NCBI RefSeq assembly: GCF_025629245.1
Contig: NZ_JANZXN010000006.1
Coordinates: 62,001-126,000 of the forward strand
From: Natronobiforma cellulositropha
GTDB lineage: Archaea > Halobacteriota > Halobacteria > Halobacteriales > Natrialbaceae
Reading direction: 5' to 3'
DNA: 64,000 nucleotides
Shown here in pieces: positions 1 to 7,886 of this stretch; position 1 is the first letter of the stretch, and each line of letters begins with the position of its first letter. A program made the translations under genes and the position numbers. The notes beneath the pieces are model-generated. The model searched no databases, was not told the DNA's origin, and saw nothing but the letters and a program-made list of their open reading frames with translations.

Positions 1-92
1 TCGACGGTAACCGAGACGTCACTGCCAGGACGGTCGGCCGACCCCGACCCGCCCAGCCCCAGCAGCGATTTCAGTTTCTGAAAGATTGCCAT
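1..92 (-). CDS. N-terminal fragment of an unidentified protein, cut by window edge
   Basis: An ATG on the minus strand (reverse complement of 90-92) opens a frame that runs off the left edge of the window. It starts MAIFQKLKSLLGLGG and continues into an Ser/Asp-containing stretch. Only 30 codons are visible, so no domain can be assigned. It lies upstream of nothing else here and is transcribed in the same direction as aroE, 56 bases downstream of the aroE stop. In some haloarchaea a small helix-hairpin-helix protein with a similar start occurs next to aroE; that is recollection of a pattern, not something the fragment proves. Confidence 0.5.
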   Translation of the reverse strand, partial: MAIFQKLKSLLGLGGSGSADRPGSDVSVTV

Positions 93-148
93 TGCCTCGA
101 GAGTAGTGGGTTCCGACACTTAAAGCCGGCCGATTAGCGACAGACGGT

Positions 149-955
149 CTACAGGCGCGAACGCAGCGCCTCGTTCATCGCCTCGACCGGCGCGGACTCG
201 CCGGTCCAGCGCTCGAGCGCGTCGACACCCTGATAGAGCAACATCCAGGCGCCGTCGACCGTCTGCGCACCCGCCGCGGCCGCCTCGCGGAGCAGGCGCG
301 TCTCGAGTGGCCGGTAGACCGCGTCCATCACCGCGAGGTCGCCGTGGAGCGCGTCTGCGGGCACCGGCGTCTCGTCGGACTCCATGCCGACGCTCGTCGC
401 GTTGACCAGCACGTCCGCCGAGGCGAGCAGCGAGGACAGTTCCTCGAGTCCGTGGCCCGACGCGCCGGGAACCGCGTCCGCGAGGCCGTGAGCGGCCGAC
501 TCGGTCCGGTTCGCGACCGAGACGCTCGCCCCGGCGTCGGCGAGACCGAAGGCGATGGCCCGTCCCGCCCCGCCCGCGCCGACGACGACCGCCGTCGCCC
601 CCTCGAGCGCGACCTCGTGGTCGGTCAGCGCGCGCAGCGCTCCGCTGGCGTCGGTGTTGTGGCCGGTCACCGTCTCGCCGGAGAAGTCGAGGGTGTTGAC
701 CGCGCCGATGCGCGTCGCGAGGTCGTCCGCCTCGACGAGCGGGGAGGCGAGAACGTCCTGTTTGAACGGAATCGTGACGTTGAGTCCGGTGATGCCGAGC
801 GCTTTTGCGCCCTCGAGCGCCGTCTCGAAGGTCTCTCGAGTCGGTTCGAAGGTGACGTAGCGCGCCTCGAGACCGAGCGCGTCGTAGGCGGCTTCGTGCA
901 TCGGTGGCGAGAGCGAGTGACCGACGGGGTTGCCGATCAGACCGAAGACGTACAT
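149..955 (-). CDS. aroE: Shikimate dehydrogenase (NADP+)
   Basis: This cytosolic enzyme of the shikimate pathway reduces 3-dehydroshikimate to shikimate with NADPH. The 268-residue length is normal. The N-terminal substrate motif [10 protein letters not shown] is at residues 8-17. The catalytic lysine is in NVTIPFK (K65) and the paired aspartate in NTDASG (D102). The dinucleotide loop GAGGAGRA and the NADP-binding NRTE follow, and the C-terminal helix carries the usual YQGV-type segment. I chose the ATG at 955 because the two codons upstream (GTG GGT) precede the family's typical start. The gene is divergent from the antiporter at 1064, leaving about 108 bases for two promoters. Confidence 0.95.
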   Translation of the reverse strand: MYVFGLIGNPVGHSLSPPMHEAAYDALGLEARYVTFEPTRETFETALEGAKALGITGLNVTIPFKQDVLASPLVEADDLATRIGAVNTLDFSGETVTGHNTDASGALRALTDHEVALEGATAVVVGAGGAGRAIAFGLADAGASVSVANRTESAAHGLADAVPGASGHGLEELSSLLASADVLVNATSVGMESDETPVPADALHGDLAVMDAVYRPLETRLLREAAAAGAQTVDGAWMLLYQGVDALERWTGESAPVEAMNEALRSRL

Positions 956-1063
956 ACCCACCCCTCTGGGGGCGAGCGGTATAATCGATACGGAGTGGCC
1001 ACCTGTCGGTGTTCCCCCGCCGGTTCCGGACGGTTTTTAGGACGCTCGAGAGTAGCCACAGGC

Positions 1064-2014
1064 ATGGTCGCCACCGAGAGTACTGTCGTCTCCATCGCGT
1101 TCCTCACCGGTGGCGTGCTCCTGTTGTTCGGTGGCGCGGAGTTGCTCGTTGCCGGGGCGGGACGGCTGGCGCTCGGTCTCGGCCTGCGCGCGGCGACCGT
1201 CGGCGTGACGGTGATCGCCTTCGCGACCACCGCACCGGAGCTGTTCGTCGCGACGATCGGGGCGCTCGACGTCTCCTCGGACATCGGTCTCGGTGCGATT
1301 ATCGGCTCGAACATCGCGAACATCGGTCTCGTCCTCGGTCTCTCGGCACTCATCCGGCCACTGTCGATCAGCAACACCGTCATGCGCCGTCACGTCCCGT
1401 TCATGGTGTTCGCCGCGCTCCTCCTGGTCGTCCTCGGAGCCGACGGCACCATCGGCCGACTCGAGGGCGTGGTCTTACTCGCCGCCCTCGCCGGATTCAC
1501 CGGCTACCTCGTCTACTACGTCAACGCCGATCCGCTGACGGTCGACACGAGGAAACCGGGTGCCGGAGCGGGGGTGAACCCGCGAGACGTCGCGTTCGTC
1601 CTCGGCGGCCTGCTCGCGCTGGTCGTCGGTTCGCGCTGGCTGATCACCGGCGGGACGAGCCTGCTCGCCGAACTCGGCTTCTCCGATCTGTTCATCGGAC
1701 TCACGGTCCTCGCGCTCGGTACCTCGCTGCCGGAACTCGCGGCGTCGGTCGTCGGCGCGCTCCGCGGGAAGACCGAGTTCAGCATCGCCAACGTCGTTGG
1801 CTCGAACATCTACAACGTGCTCGCCGTGCTCGGCATCGTCGCGCTGATCGTCCCGATCGAGATCTCGAGTTCGGTACTCCGGTTTCAGCTCCCGGCGTTG
1901 GTCGCCTTCACCCTCCTACTGGTCGCGATGATGGGCTACGGCCGTCGGCTGAGCCGCCTCGACGGGGCGGTACTCGTCGGCTGTTACGTCGTGTTCGTCT
2001 CTCTCCTGTTCTAG
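1064..2014 (+). CDS. Sodium/calcium exchanger (CaCA) family membrane protein
   Basis: This is a 316-residue integral membrane cation exchanger of the CaCA/YrbG family, expected to exchange Ca2+ (or another cation) against Na+ or H+ at the cytoplasmic membrane. It has about ten hydrophobic segments and the two inverted alpha repeats that define the family. Repeat 1 contains TTAPELFVATIGAL followed by GSNIANIGLVLG. Repeat 2 contains TSLPELAASVVGAL followed by GSNIYNVLAVLG. The acidic residue in each PEL motif is the expected ion ligand. The open frame extends far upstream, but residues before ATG 1064 are an antisense shadow of aroE. The stop overlaps the stop of the convergent VOC gene by 4 bases. 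Confidence 0.93.
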   Translation: MVATESTVVSIAFLTGGVLLLFGGAELLVAGAGRLALGLGLRAATVGVTVIAFATTAPELFVATIGALDVSSDIGLGAIIGSNIANIGLVLGLSALIRPLSISNTVMRRHVPFMVFAALLLVVLGADGTIGRLEGVVLLAALAGFTGYLVYYVNADPLTVDTRKPGAGAGVNPRDVAFVLGGLLALVVGSRWLITGGTSLLAELGFSDLFIGLTVLALGTSLPELAASVVGALRGKTEFSIANVVGSNIYNVLAVLGIVALIVPIEISSSVLRFQLPALVAFTLLLVAMMGYGRRLSRLDGAVLVGCYVVFVSLLF

Positions 2015-2436
2015 TCGTCGGCGGTCTCCGCTGCCTGCGTCGCCGAATGTGGATCCCACGCGACCTCCCAGAGGTGGCCGTCGGGATCCGCGAAGTACCC
2101 CGAGTAGCCGCCCCAGAAGACGTCCTGGGCGGGCTTTTCGATCGTCGCACCGGCCGCCTCGGCCTCGGCGAGCACCGCATCGACCTCGTCTCTCGAGTCG
2201 GTATTGTGGGCGATCGTCACCCCCGAGAAGCCATCACCCGTCGGGGAGACGGTCGCGTCCTCGGCGAGCGCGTCCCACGGATACAGCGCGAGCCACGTAC
2301 CAGACAGCGTGAAGAATGCGATGTCGTCGTCCGGGTCACGCTCTCGCAGCGGCAACGAGAGACCGTCGCGGTAGAAGGCGATCGAACGCTCGAGGTCGGA
2401 GACACCCAGTGTGACGATACTGACGTGTGGATCCAT
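2011..2436 (-). CDS. VOC (glyoxalase/bleomycin-resistance fold) family protein
   Basis: This 141-residue single-domain protein has the vicinal oxygen chelate fold. It starts with beta strand VSIVTLGVSDLERSIAFYRDGL, trimmed here as VSIVTLGVSDLERSIAFY, and ends with the family's DPDGHLWEVAWDP segment. It may bind a divalent metal through His/Glu ligands and act on a small substrate, but the sequence does not tell which. The start at 2436 gives the canonical N-terminus; the longer frame is without family support. It is convergent with the antiporter and divergent from dtdA. Haloarchaea carry many VOC paralogs, so the name stays at family level. Confidence 0.88.
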   Translation of the reverse strand: MDPHVSIVTLGVSDLERSIAFYRDGLSLPLRERDPDDDIAFFTLSGTWLALYPWDALAEDATVSPTGDGFSGVTIAHNTDSRDEVDAVLAEAEAAGATIEKPAQDVFWGGYSGYFADPDGHLWEVAWDPHSATQAAETADD

Positions 2437-2559
2437 GCCCCGCGTACGAACTGCACACTCGTATACGCTCGCGTGGTCGCACACGACTCGAGCGTCACGG
2501 ACCGATTCCACGGGCGAAAAAACGGAGCGTATTCAGGGCTCGCCCGCCCAGAGACGAGC

Positions 2560-3975
2560 GTGATCGCCATCGTCGAGAGCCGCGCCGACCGCGCCTCGAG
2601 TCACATCTGCGAGCACCTCCTCGCGCTGGCCGACTGGGAGGAACGCATCGACGACTCGAGAGCCGACGGCGACGGCGGCGGCAGGTGGTACCGGACGAGC
2701 GGCTTCGAACTCAGACGCTTCGACGAGCGCCACTTAGACCTCGAGCGGCCCGTCGAGGCGTTCGACGGCGACCCCGAGTTTCTGGTGTTCGCCTCGCGCC
2801 ACGCGGGCGACACCGGCCCGCTGCTGACGGGACACTTCACCGGCAACGTCGGCCCGGCGGAGTTCGGCGGCGAGGACCACGCACTCGCCGAGGCGGCCCC
2901 GAACGCCCTCGCCGCGTTGCTCGAGGCGTTCGAGCGCTACGCCCCCGACGGCTACGAGGTCGGTCTCGAGTGTACCCACCACGGTCCGACCGACGTCGGC
3001 TGTCCGTCGCTGTTCGCCGAACTCGGGAGCGCCGACGAGCAGTGGGACGACCCCGCGGGTGCCGAGGCGGTCGCCCGCGCCATCCTCGCACTCGAGGGCG
3101 TCGCGGCGGACGGCGACCGACTCGAGAGCCACGGCGAGCCGACGCCACGCCGCCACGTCGTCGGTCTCGGCGGTCCACACTACGCGCCGCGGTTCGAACG
3201 GATCGGTCGGGAGACGCCGTGGGCGGTCGGCCACGTCGCGTCGGACTGGGGGCTCGAGGCGCTCGCAGCGAGTGACGCCGGGAGCGAGACCCGCCGGCGG
3301 GTGATCGGGCGCGCGTTCGAGGCGAGTGCGGCGACGGTCGCCGTCGTCGACGGTGACCACCCCGACCTCGCCGCGCTCGTCACCGACCTGGGTCACCGCG
3401 TCGTGAGCGAGACGTGGCTGCGCGAGGTCGGCGACCGGCCGCTCACGGCGGTCGAGCGAGTCGAAACCCAACTGGGGGCGGTCGACGACGGCGTCCGCTT
3501 CGGCGAACACCGGGGAGCGTTCTCGGTGGTCGACCTCCCGACCGACCTCGTCGCCGCCGCCGAAGGGGTCGACCCCGACGCGGTCCGGGCGGCGCTCGAG
3601 CGCCGAACCGTCGCGTTCGAGACGAGCAACGGGGCGAGCCGAAGCGGGGCGCGGGCGGCGTTTCCAGACGGTGAGGGTGCGTATCTCGGCCTGGTCGGCG
3701 ACCTCGCGGGGATTCTCGAGGCGTCCTACGACGAGGTTCGCATAGAAGTGGAGGAGGCAGACGATGGGCCAGCGCAGGCAGGGCAGGTCGTCGCCCGGAC
3801 CCAGGCGTTCGACCCGGAGCGCGCCCGCGCCCTCGGCGTCGAGGCGGGACCCGACTTCGGCGCGCTCACCCGCGGCGAGTCGGTCACCGTCGACGGCGAG
3901 CGTGTGCAGCCCGCGGACGTCCACGTCGAACGGGTACGGCAATTTTCACTTACCGGCGACTCGAGCGAGGAGTAA
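2560..3975 (+). CDS. dtdA: D-aminoacyl-tRNA deacylase, archaeal type
   Basis: The 471-residue product belongs to the archaeal/plant DtdA (GEK1-like) family, which removes D-amino acids from mischarged tRNA in the cytosol. The first half carries the family body: a FASRHAGDTGPLLTGHFTGN stretch (trimmed motif SRHAGDTGPLLTGHFTGN), CTHHGPTDVGCPSLFAELGS and VGLGGPHYAPRF, with the conserved His residues expected at the zinc site. The C-terminal extension of roughly 150 residues is acidic and typical of haloarchaeal members. I chose GTG 2560 because IAIVESRADRASSHI is the family N-terminus; upstream sequence is antisense to the VOC gene. The next gene is ftsZ1. Confidence 0.92.
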   Translation: MIAIVESRADRASSHICEHLLALADWEERIDDSRADGDGGGRWYRTSGFELRRFDERHLDLERPVEAFDGDPEFLVFASRHAGDTGPLLTGHFTGNVGPAEFGGEDHALAEAAPNALAALLEAFERYAPDGYEVGLECTHHGPTDVGCPSLFAELGSADEQWDDPAGAEAVARAILALEGVAADGDRLESHGEPTPRRHVVGLGGPHYAPRFERIGRETPWAVGHVASDWGLEALAASDAGSETRRRVIGRAFEASAATVAVVDGDHPDLAALVTDLGHRVVSETWLREVGDRPLTAVERVETQLGAVDDGVRFGEHRGAFSVVDLPTDLVAAAEGVDPDAVRAALERRTVAFETSNGASRSGARAAFPDGEGAYLGLVGDLAGILEASYDEVRIEVEEADDGPAQAGQVVARTQAFDPERARALGVEAGPDFGALTRGESVTVDGERVQPADVHVERVRQFSLTGDSSEE

Positions 3976-4042
3976 TCGGCCGACCGCACGCAGTCATTCG
4001 ATTTTTCCGCGCGTGTGTGTCAAAAGTAATTATGGGTTGGGT

Positions 4043-4060
4043 GTCAGACACGCGTCTGAC
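4043..4060. promoter_or_regulatory. Perfect inverted repeat in the ftsZ1 upstream region
   Basis: GTCAGAC and GTCTGAC form a perfect 7-base inverted repeat with a 4-base spacer (ACGC), 49 bases upstream of the ftsZ1 start codon. AT-rich TATA-like stretches lie on either side (AAAGTAATTATG near 4023 and AAAGATAATTACG near 4072). The position suits an operator or factor-binding site for cell-division control. Binding by any specific regulator is inference. Confidence 0.5.
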
Positions 4061-4108
4061 GGTCGGGGGGAAAGATAATTACGCTCGCCCTGCTAGGGTG
4101 GGTCAAGA

Positions 4109-5239
4109 ATGGACTCAATTGTCGAGAACGCCATCGACGAGGCCGAAAACCGGGAGGATGAGCCAGTCCCGGACTCGGAGGACTCGCGCGGGGCGAACCC
4201 CTCCGGAACGATGACCGACGAGGAACTGGCCGACGTCCTCCAGGACCTCCAGACGGACATCACGGTCGTCGGCTGTGGTGGCGCAGGCGGCAACACTGTC
4301 GACCGCATGCAAGACGAGGGCATCATCGGCGCGAAACTGGTCGCGGCGAACACCGACGTCCAGCACTTAGTCGAGATCGAAGCCGACACGAAGATCCTGA
4401 TGGGCGAACAGAAGACCTCCGGACGGGGCGCGGGGTCGCTCCCGCAGGTCGGCGAGGAGGCCGCTCTCGAGAGCCAGCAGGACATCTACGACGCCATCGA
4501 AGGTGCCGATATGGTGTTCGTCACGGCAGGTCTCGGCGGCGGCACCGGGACGGGTTCCGCCCCCGTCGTCGCGAAGGCCGCCCGCGAGTCCGGCGCGCTC
4601 ACCATCTCCATCGTCACGACGCCGTTCACCGCCGAAGGTGAGGTGCGACGCACCAACGCCGAGGCCGGACTCGAGCGCCTGCGCGACGTGAGCGACACCG
4701 TGATCGTCGTCCCGAACGACCGCCTGCTCGACTCGGTCGGGAAACTCCCCGTCCGCCAGGCGTTCAAAGTCTCCGACGAGGTCCTGATGCGCTCGGTGAA
4801 AGGCATCACCGAACTCATCACCAAACCCGGCCTGGTCAACCTGGACTTCGCCGACGTACGCACCGTGATGGAACGCGGCGGCGTCGCCATGATCGGTCTC
4901 GGCGAATCCGACTCGGAGGCGAAAGCCCAGGACTCGGTGAAGACCGCACTCCGCTCGCCGCTGCTCGACGTCGACATCTCGGGAGCGAGTTCCGCACTCG
5001 TCAACGTCACCGGCGGCAACGACATGTCCATCGAGGAAGCAGAGGGCGTCGTCGAGGAGATTTACGACCGGATCGACCCCGACGCGCGCATCATCTGGGG
5101 AACCTCCATCGACGAGTCGCTCGAGGGCAGCATGCGAACCATGATCGTCGTCACGGGCGTCGAGTCGCCACAGATCTACGGCCGGCCCGAGACCGAAGCC
5201 CCCGCCCAGCAGGGGAGTGACATCGACTTCGTCGACTGA
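4109..5239 (+). CDS. ftsZ1: Cell division protein FtsZ, type 1
   Basis: This tubulin-family GTPase polymerises at midcell and organises archaeal cell division. The 376-residue protein has an acidic N-terminal extension of about 48 residues, typical of haloarchaeal FtsZ1. It is followed by the nucleotide-binding core with [13 protein letters not shown], the tubulin signature GGGTGTGS at residues 143-150, and the T7-loop region with [11 protein letters not shown]. The C-terminus is acidic and ends in DIDFVD. The start ATG at 4109 lies 31 to 37 bases from the AT-rich element near 4072-4084, consistent with a short leader. A 40-base tandem duplication begins at the last codons (see repeat 5231-5310). 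Upstream is dtdA in the same direction, 133 bases away. Confidence 0.96.
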   Translation: MDSIVENAIDEAENREDEPVPDSEDSRGANPSGTMTDEELADVLQDLQTDITVVGCGGAGGNTVDRMQDEGIIGAKLVAANTDVQHLVEIEADTKILMGEQKTSGRGAGSLPQVGEEAALESQQDIYDAIEGADMVFVTAGLGGGTGTGSAPVVAKAARESGALTISIVTTPFTAEGEVRRTNAEAGLERLRDVSDTVIVVPNDRLLDSVGKLPVRQAFKVSDEVLMRSVKGITELITKPGLVNLDFADVRTVMERGGVAMIGLGESDSEAKAQDSVKTALRSPLLDVDISGASSALVNVTGGNDMSIEEAEGVVEEIYDRIDPDARIIWGTSIDESLEGSMRTMIVVTGVESPQIYGRPETEAPAQQGSDIDFVD

Positions 5240-5310
5240 TCGGACTGCAGAAGATAGAACGGTTCTTCTCGTCGACTGATCGGACTGCAGAAGATAGAAC
5301 GGTTCTTCTC
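5231..5310. repeat. Perfect 40-bp tandem duplication spanning the ftsZ1 stop codon
   Basis: Positions 5231-5270 and 5271-5310 are identical 40-base units beginning GTCGACTGATCGGACTGCAG. The first unit contains the final two codons and the stop of ftsZ1. The second repeats them outside the gene. Each unit contains the short palindrome AGAACGGTTCT, so the 3-prime end carries two copies of a possible hairpin. It is a recent duplication, since there are no differences. Confidence 0.95.
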
Positions 5311-5333
5311 GTCGGCTGCTCGAGAGCGCTTCG

Positions 5334-5666
5334 CTAATCGTCAGCGGCCGCGCCAGCGTCGGCCGCTGTCTCCGCGTCCGCTTCGATACTCGGTGGATAC
5401 TTCCCGCGCTCGAGTTTGAGATCGGAGAGCGGCCGGGCCATGCAGGTCAGCGCGTAGTTCTCGGCTTCCTCTTCGGTGAACCCGCGGGCAGCAGGCTGGG
5501 TGACCTCGCCTTCGATGATCTCGGCCGTACACGCCAGACACATGCCGACGCGACAGGAGTACTCCTGGGCGATTCCCTCCTCGAGACAGCGGCTGAGGAT
5601 GGTCTGTTTCTCCGAGCAGGTGATCGTCTCGCCGGTGCCGACGAATTCGACGGTGTACTCTGTCAT
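5334..5666 (-). CDS. 2Fe-2S ferredoxin
   Basis: This 110-residue plant-type [2Fe-2S] ferredoxin carries electrons in the cytosol. The cluster ligands are in the CX4CX2C pattern at C38, C43 and C46 (YSCRVGMCLAC), with the fourth ligand at C75 (ALTCMARP). The C-terminal tail is Ala/Asp-rich (ADAETAADAGAAADD), a halophilic adaptation. ATG 5666 gives MTEYTVEFVGTGE, a standard beta-grasp start, and the longer frame upstream has no homologous character. It is divergent from the flavoprotein at 5837, which could be a redox partner, but nothing in the sequence proves that. Confidence 0.93.
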   Translation of the reverse strand: MTEYTVEFVGTGETITCSEKQTILSRCLEEGIAQEYSCRVGMCLACTAEIIEGEVTQPAARGFTEEEAENYALTCMARPLSDLKLERGKYPPSIEADAETAADAGAAADD

Positions 5667-5836
5667 AGCGGCCGCTACGGCAGAGACCACTAAAACTCTT
5701 TTAGTACCGATCTGTCGTGGTGGGAGCAACGAAATTTCGGAAGCGAGATACGTCCGCTCGGTGAGACGAAAACCGGCCGCCGCGGCGCACCCATGCACAC
5801 ATAAAACGTTTTCTCGTCTCGGTGAACACACGGGGT

Positions 5837-7240
5837 ATGAGCACAACGGACGGGTCGGCGTCGCCCGGCGCTGGCACCCAGACACCGGACGTGGTCGTCG
5901 TCGGGGCTGGCACATCGGGCTGTTACGCCGCCGCGACCATCGCACGCGAGGGCTACGACGTGGTCGTCCTCGAGCGAAAGACCGAATCGGAGGCGGGCCA
6001 CATCGCCTGCGGCGACGCGCTGAAAGGTGCCGACGCCTTCCCCGAGGCGATTCCGAAGTCGAGACTCGAGCCGGCGATGACGAACACGGACGTCGACCAC
6101 GGCCGCTTCGAGATTCCACAGGAGGATACCGTCCTCGAGATTCCGGTCCCCGGCGAACTCGCCGTCATCGACCGCTTCGCCTACGGCCGGGCGATCATCG
6201 AGGGGGCCGACGACGCCGGAGCCGACTTCCACTACGACACCGTCGTCCAGGACGTACTCCAGGACGACGACGGCCGTGTCACCGGCGTCCGCGCGATGCG
6301 CCGGGGCGAACCGCTCGAGTACCACGCCGAGGTCGTCATCGACGGGGCAGGGTCGCTCTCGTTGCTCCAGGACAAAGTCGACTTCGCGGGCTCGACGTTC
6401 GACACGAACGTCAACTACTCGCAGTTCTGTTCGGCCTACCGCGAAATCGTCCACGTCGAGGAACCCGTCGAGTGGTCGGACGCGCTGGTGTTCAAACCGA
6501 CCGAGCGCGCGGCGGGCTACCTCTGGTACTTCCCGCGGACGGAGACGGAGATCAACGCCGGACTCGGCTTCCAGATGACCGAAGCACCGATGAAACTCGT
6601 CGAAGACCTCAAACGCGACCTCAGAGACCGCCCCGAGTTCTCGGGCGCACGCGTGAGCGACAAACTCGGCGCGGCGCTGCCGACGCGTCGACCCTACGAC
6701 TCGGCGATCCACCCCGGCTTCGTCGCCGTCGGTGACGCCGCCGGCCACGTCAACCCGACGACAGGCGGCGGCATCGCCGGTGCAGCCTACGCCGGGAAGT
6801 ACGCCGGCGAGCAGGTGATCGAAGCCATCGACGACGGCGACGTGAGCGAAGCCACCCTCTGGCGGTACAACGAGCGCGTGATGGACCACTACGGGGCGCG
6901 TTACGCCGCCCTCGACGTCTACAACATTCTCTCGACCGCCGTCGACGTCGACGACCTGATGGGCTTGCTCGCCGCGATGCCCGGCGACAAACTCGCCGAG
7001 GCACTCTACTCGGGCAGTACGAACATCGGTCTGAAACTCAAACTCGAGGCGCTACTGAAGAGTCGCGGCCACTGGGGCACCATCTGGAACCTCTACCGGA
7101 CGAAACGCCGCGCCGACGAGATTCTCGCCCACTACGAGCGCTACCCCTCGAGTCCCGACCGGTTCGCAGACTGGCAGGCAGAACGCGACCACCTGATGGA
7201 CGCCGTCTACGAGACGACCGGCGCCGATCCGAAGTACTGA
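5837..7240 (+). CDS. Geranylgeranyl reductase family flavoprotein
   Basis: This is a 467-residue FAD-dependent oxidoreductase of the geranylgeranyl reductase family, which saturates isoprenoid double bonds, for example in archaeol lipids or menaquinone side chains. The N-terminal Rossmann motif is VVVVGAGTSGCYAAATIA. A family C-G-D segment (IACGDALKG) and the second FAD motif GFVAVGDAAGHVNPTTGGG lie further on, followed by a helical C-terminal region. I prefer ATG 5837 over the upstream GTG at 5822, since the Rossmann strand needs no more N-terminus. The 170-base divergent gap with the ferredoxin holds both promoters. The exact substrate is not decidable, because haloarchaea have several paralogs. 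Confidence 0.88.
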   Translation: MSTTDGSASPGAGTQTPDVVVVGAGTSGCYAAATIAREGYDVVVLERKTESEAGHIACGDALKGADAFPEAIPKSRLEPAMTNTDVDHGRFEIPQEDTVLEIPVPGELAVIDRFAYGRAIIEGADDAGADFHYDTVVQDVLQDDDGRVTGVRAMRRGEPLEYHAEVVIDGAGSLSLLQDKVDFAGSTFDTNVNYSQFCSAYREIVHVEEPVEWSDALVFKPTERAAGYLWYFPRTETEINAGLGFQMTEAPMKLVEDLKRDLRDRPEFSGARVSDKLGAALPTRRPYDSAIHPGFVAVGDAAGHVNPTTGGGIAGAAYAGKYAGEQVIEAIDDGDVSEATLWRYNERVMDHYGARYAALDVYNILSTAVDVDDLMGLLAAMPGDKLAEALYSGSTNIGLKLKLEALLKSRGHWGTIWNLYRTKRRADEILAHYERYPSSPDRFADWQAERDHLMDAVYETTGADPKY

Positions 7241-7317
7241 CCGGGTTATTCTCATCAGCAGTTATTCAATCACATAACCAATGACAGTTATTGCTACATG
7301 TATGGAACGCTCGGAAG

Positions 7318-7842
7318 ATGAGGGAGACTCTCACGCGGCGAGACGTGGTGACGGCGGTCGGTGTGAGCACAGCAGTGGCCGTCGCCGGCTGTCTGAGTGA
7401 CGGCGAGGACGACGCGCTCGATCACACCGGCGAACCCCACCTCGAGATCGCCGTCGGTGACGACGGTGAGGACGCCTTCGACCCACACGAGGTTCGGGTG
7501 AGCCAGGGGACGATGGTCCACTGGGTCGCCGCCTCGAGCGGCCACACGGTCGTCCCGACCGATCAGCCCGACGGTGGCGGGTGGGACGGCTCGGACGGGC
7601 CGATCGACGAGGGCGACGAACACGTCTTCACCTTCGAGACGCCCGGCGAGTACGAGTTCGTCTGTGAACCCCACGAAGAGGGAGACATGGTGGGAACGGT
7701 GTACGTCGAAGAGGGACACGTCGACGATCACAGCCACGACGACGACCACAGCCACGACGACGACCACAGCCACGACGACGACCACAGCCACGACGACGAC
7801 CACAGCCACGACGACGACCACAGCCACGACGACGACCACTGA
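7318..7842 (+). CDS. Halocyanin-like cupredoxin lipoprotein with His/Asp repeat tail
   Basis: This is a predicted blue-copper protein exported by the Tat pathway and lipid-anchored outside the membrane. Residues 5-25 show the twin arginine (LTRRDVV), a hydrophobic stretch and the lipobox AVAGC with lipid cysteine C25. The cupredoxin domain (about 40-130) keeps the type 1 copper ligands H76 (SSGHTVV), C116, H119 and M124 (FVCEPHEEGDM). After it comes a tail of six HSHDDD units plus a final His, a likely metal-binding extension not usual for halocyanins. ATG 7318 is chosen because it places the RR motif near the N-terminus. Possible roles are electron transfer, copper or zinc handling. Confidence 0.87.
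   Translation: MRETLTRRDVVTAVGVSTAVAVAGCLSDGEDDALDHTGEPHLEIAVGDDGEDAFDPHEVRVSQGTMVHWVAASSGHTVVPTDQPDGGGWDGSDGPIDEGDEHVFTFETPGEYEFVCEPHEEGDMVGTVYVEEGHVDDHSHDDDHSHDDDHSHDDDHSHDDDHSHDDDHSHDDDH
7729..7839 (+). repeat. 18-bp in-frame tandem repeat (HSHDDD x6) at the end of the cupredoxin gene
   Basis: Six consecutive copies of an 18-base unit encode His-Ser-His-Asp-Asp-Asp, followed by one His codon and the stop. The units are almost identical at DNA level, which points to recent expansion by slippage or unequal exchange. The unit count is therefore likely to vary between strains. Confidence 0.95.
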
Positions 7843-7886
7843 GGTCGCCACGTGGTCGTCCGGTGGGGCCGAACTCGAGTGCTCGA

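Noticed and set aside
344-1063. Long open frame upstream of the antiporter start
   Set aside because: It is an antisense shadow of aroE. The antiporter begins at ATG 1064, where membrane helices start.
7729-7839. Regular short repeats that could be mistaken for a CRISPR array
   Set aside because: Units are 18 bases without spacers and are in frame as HSHDDD in a coding gene.
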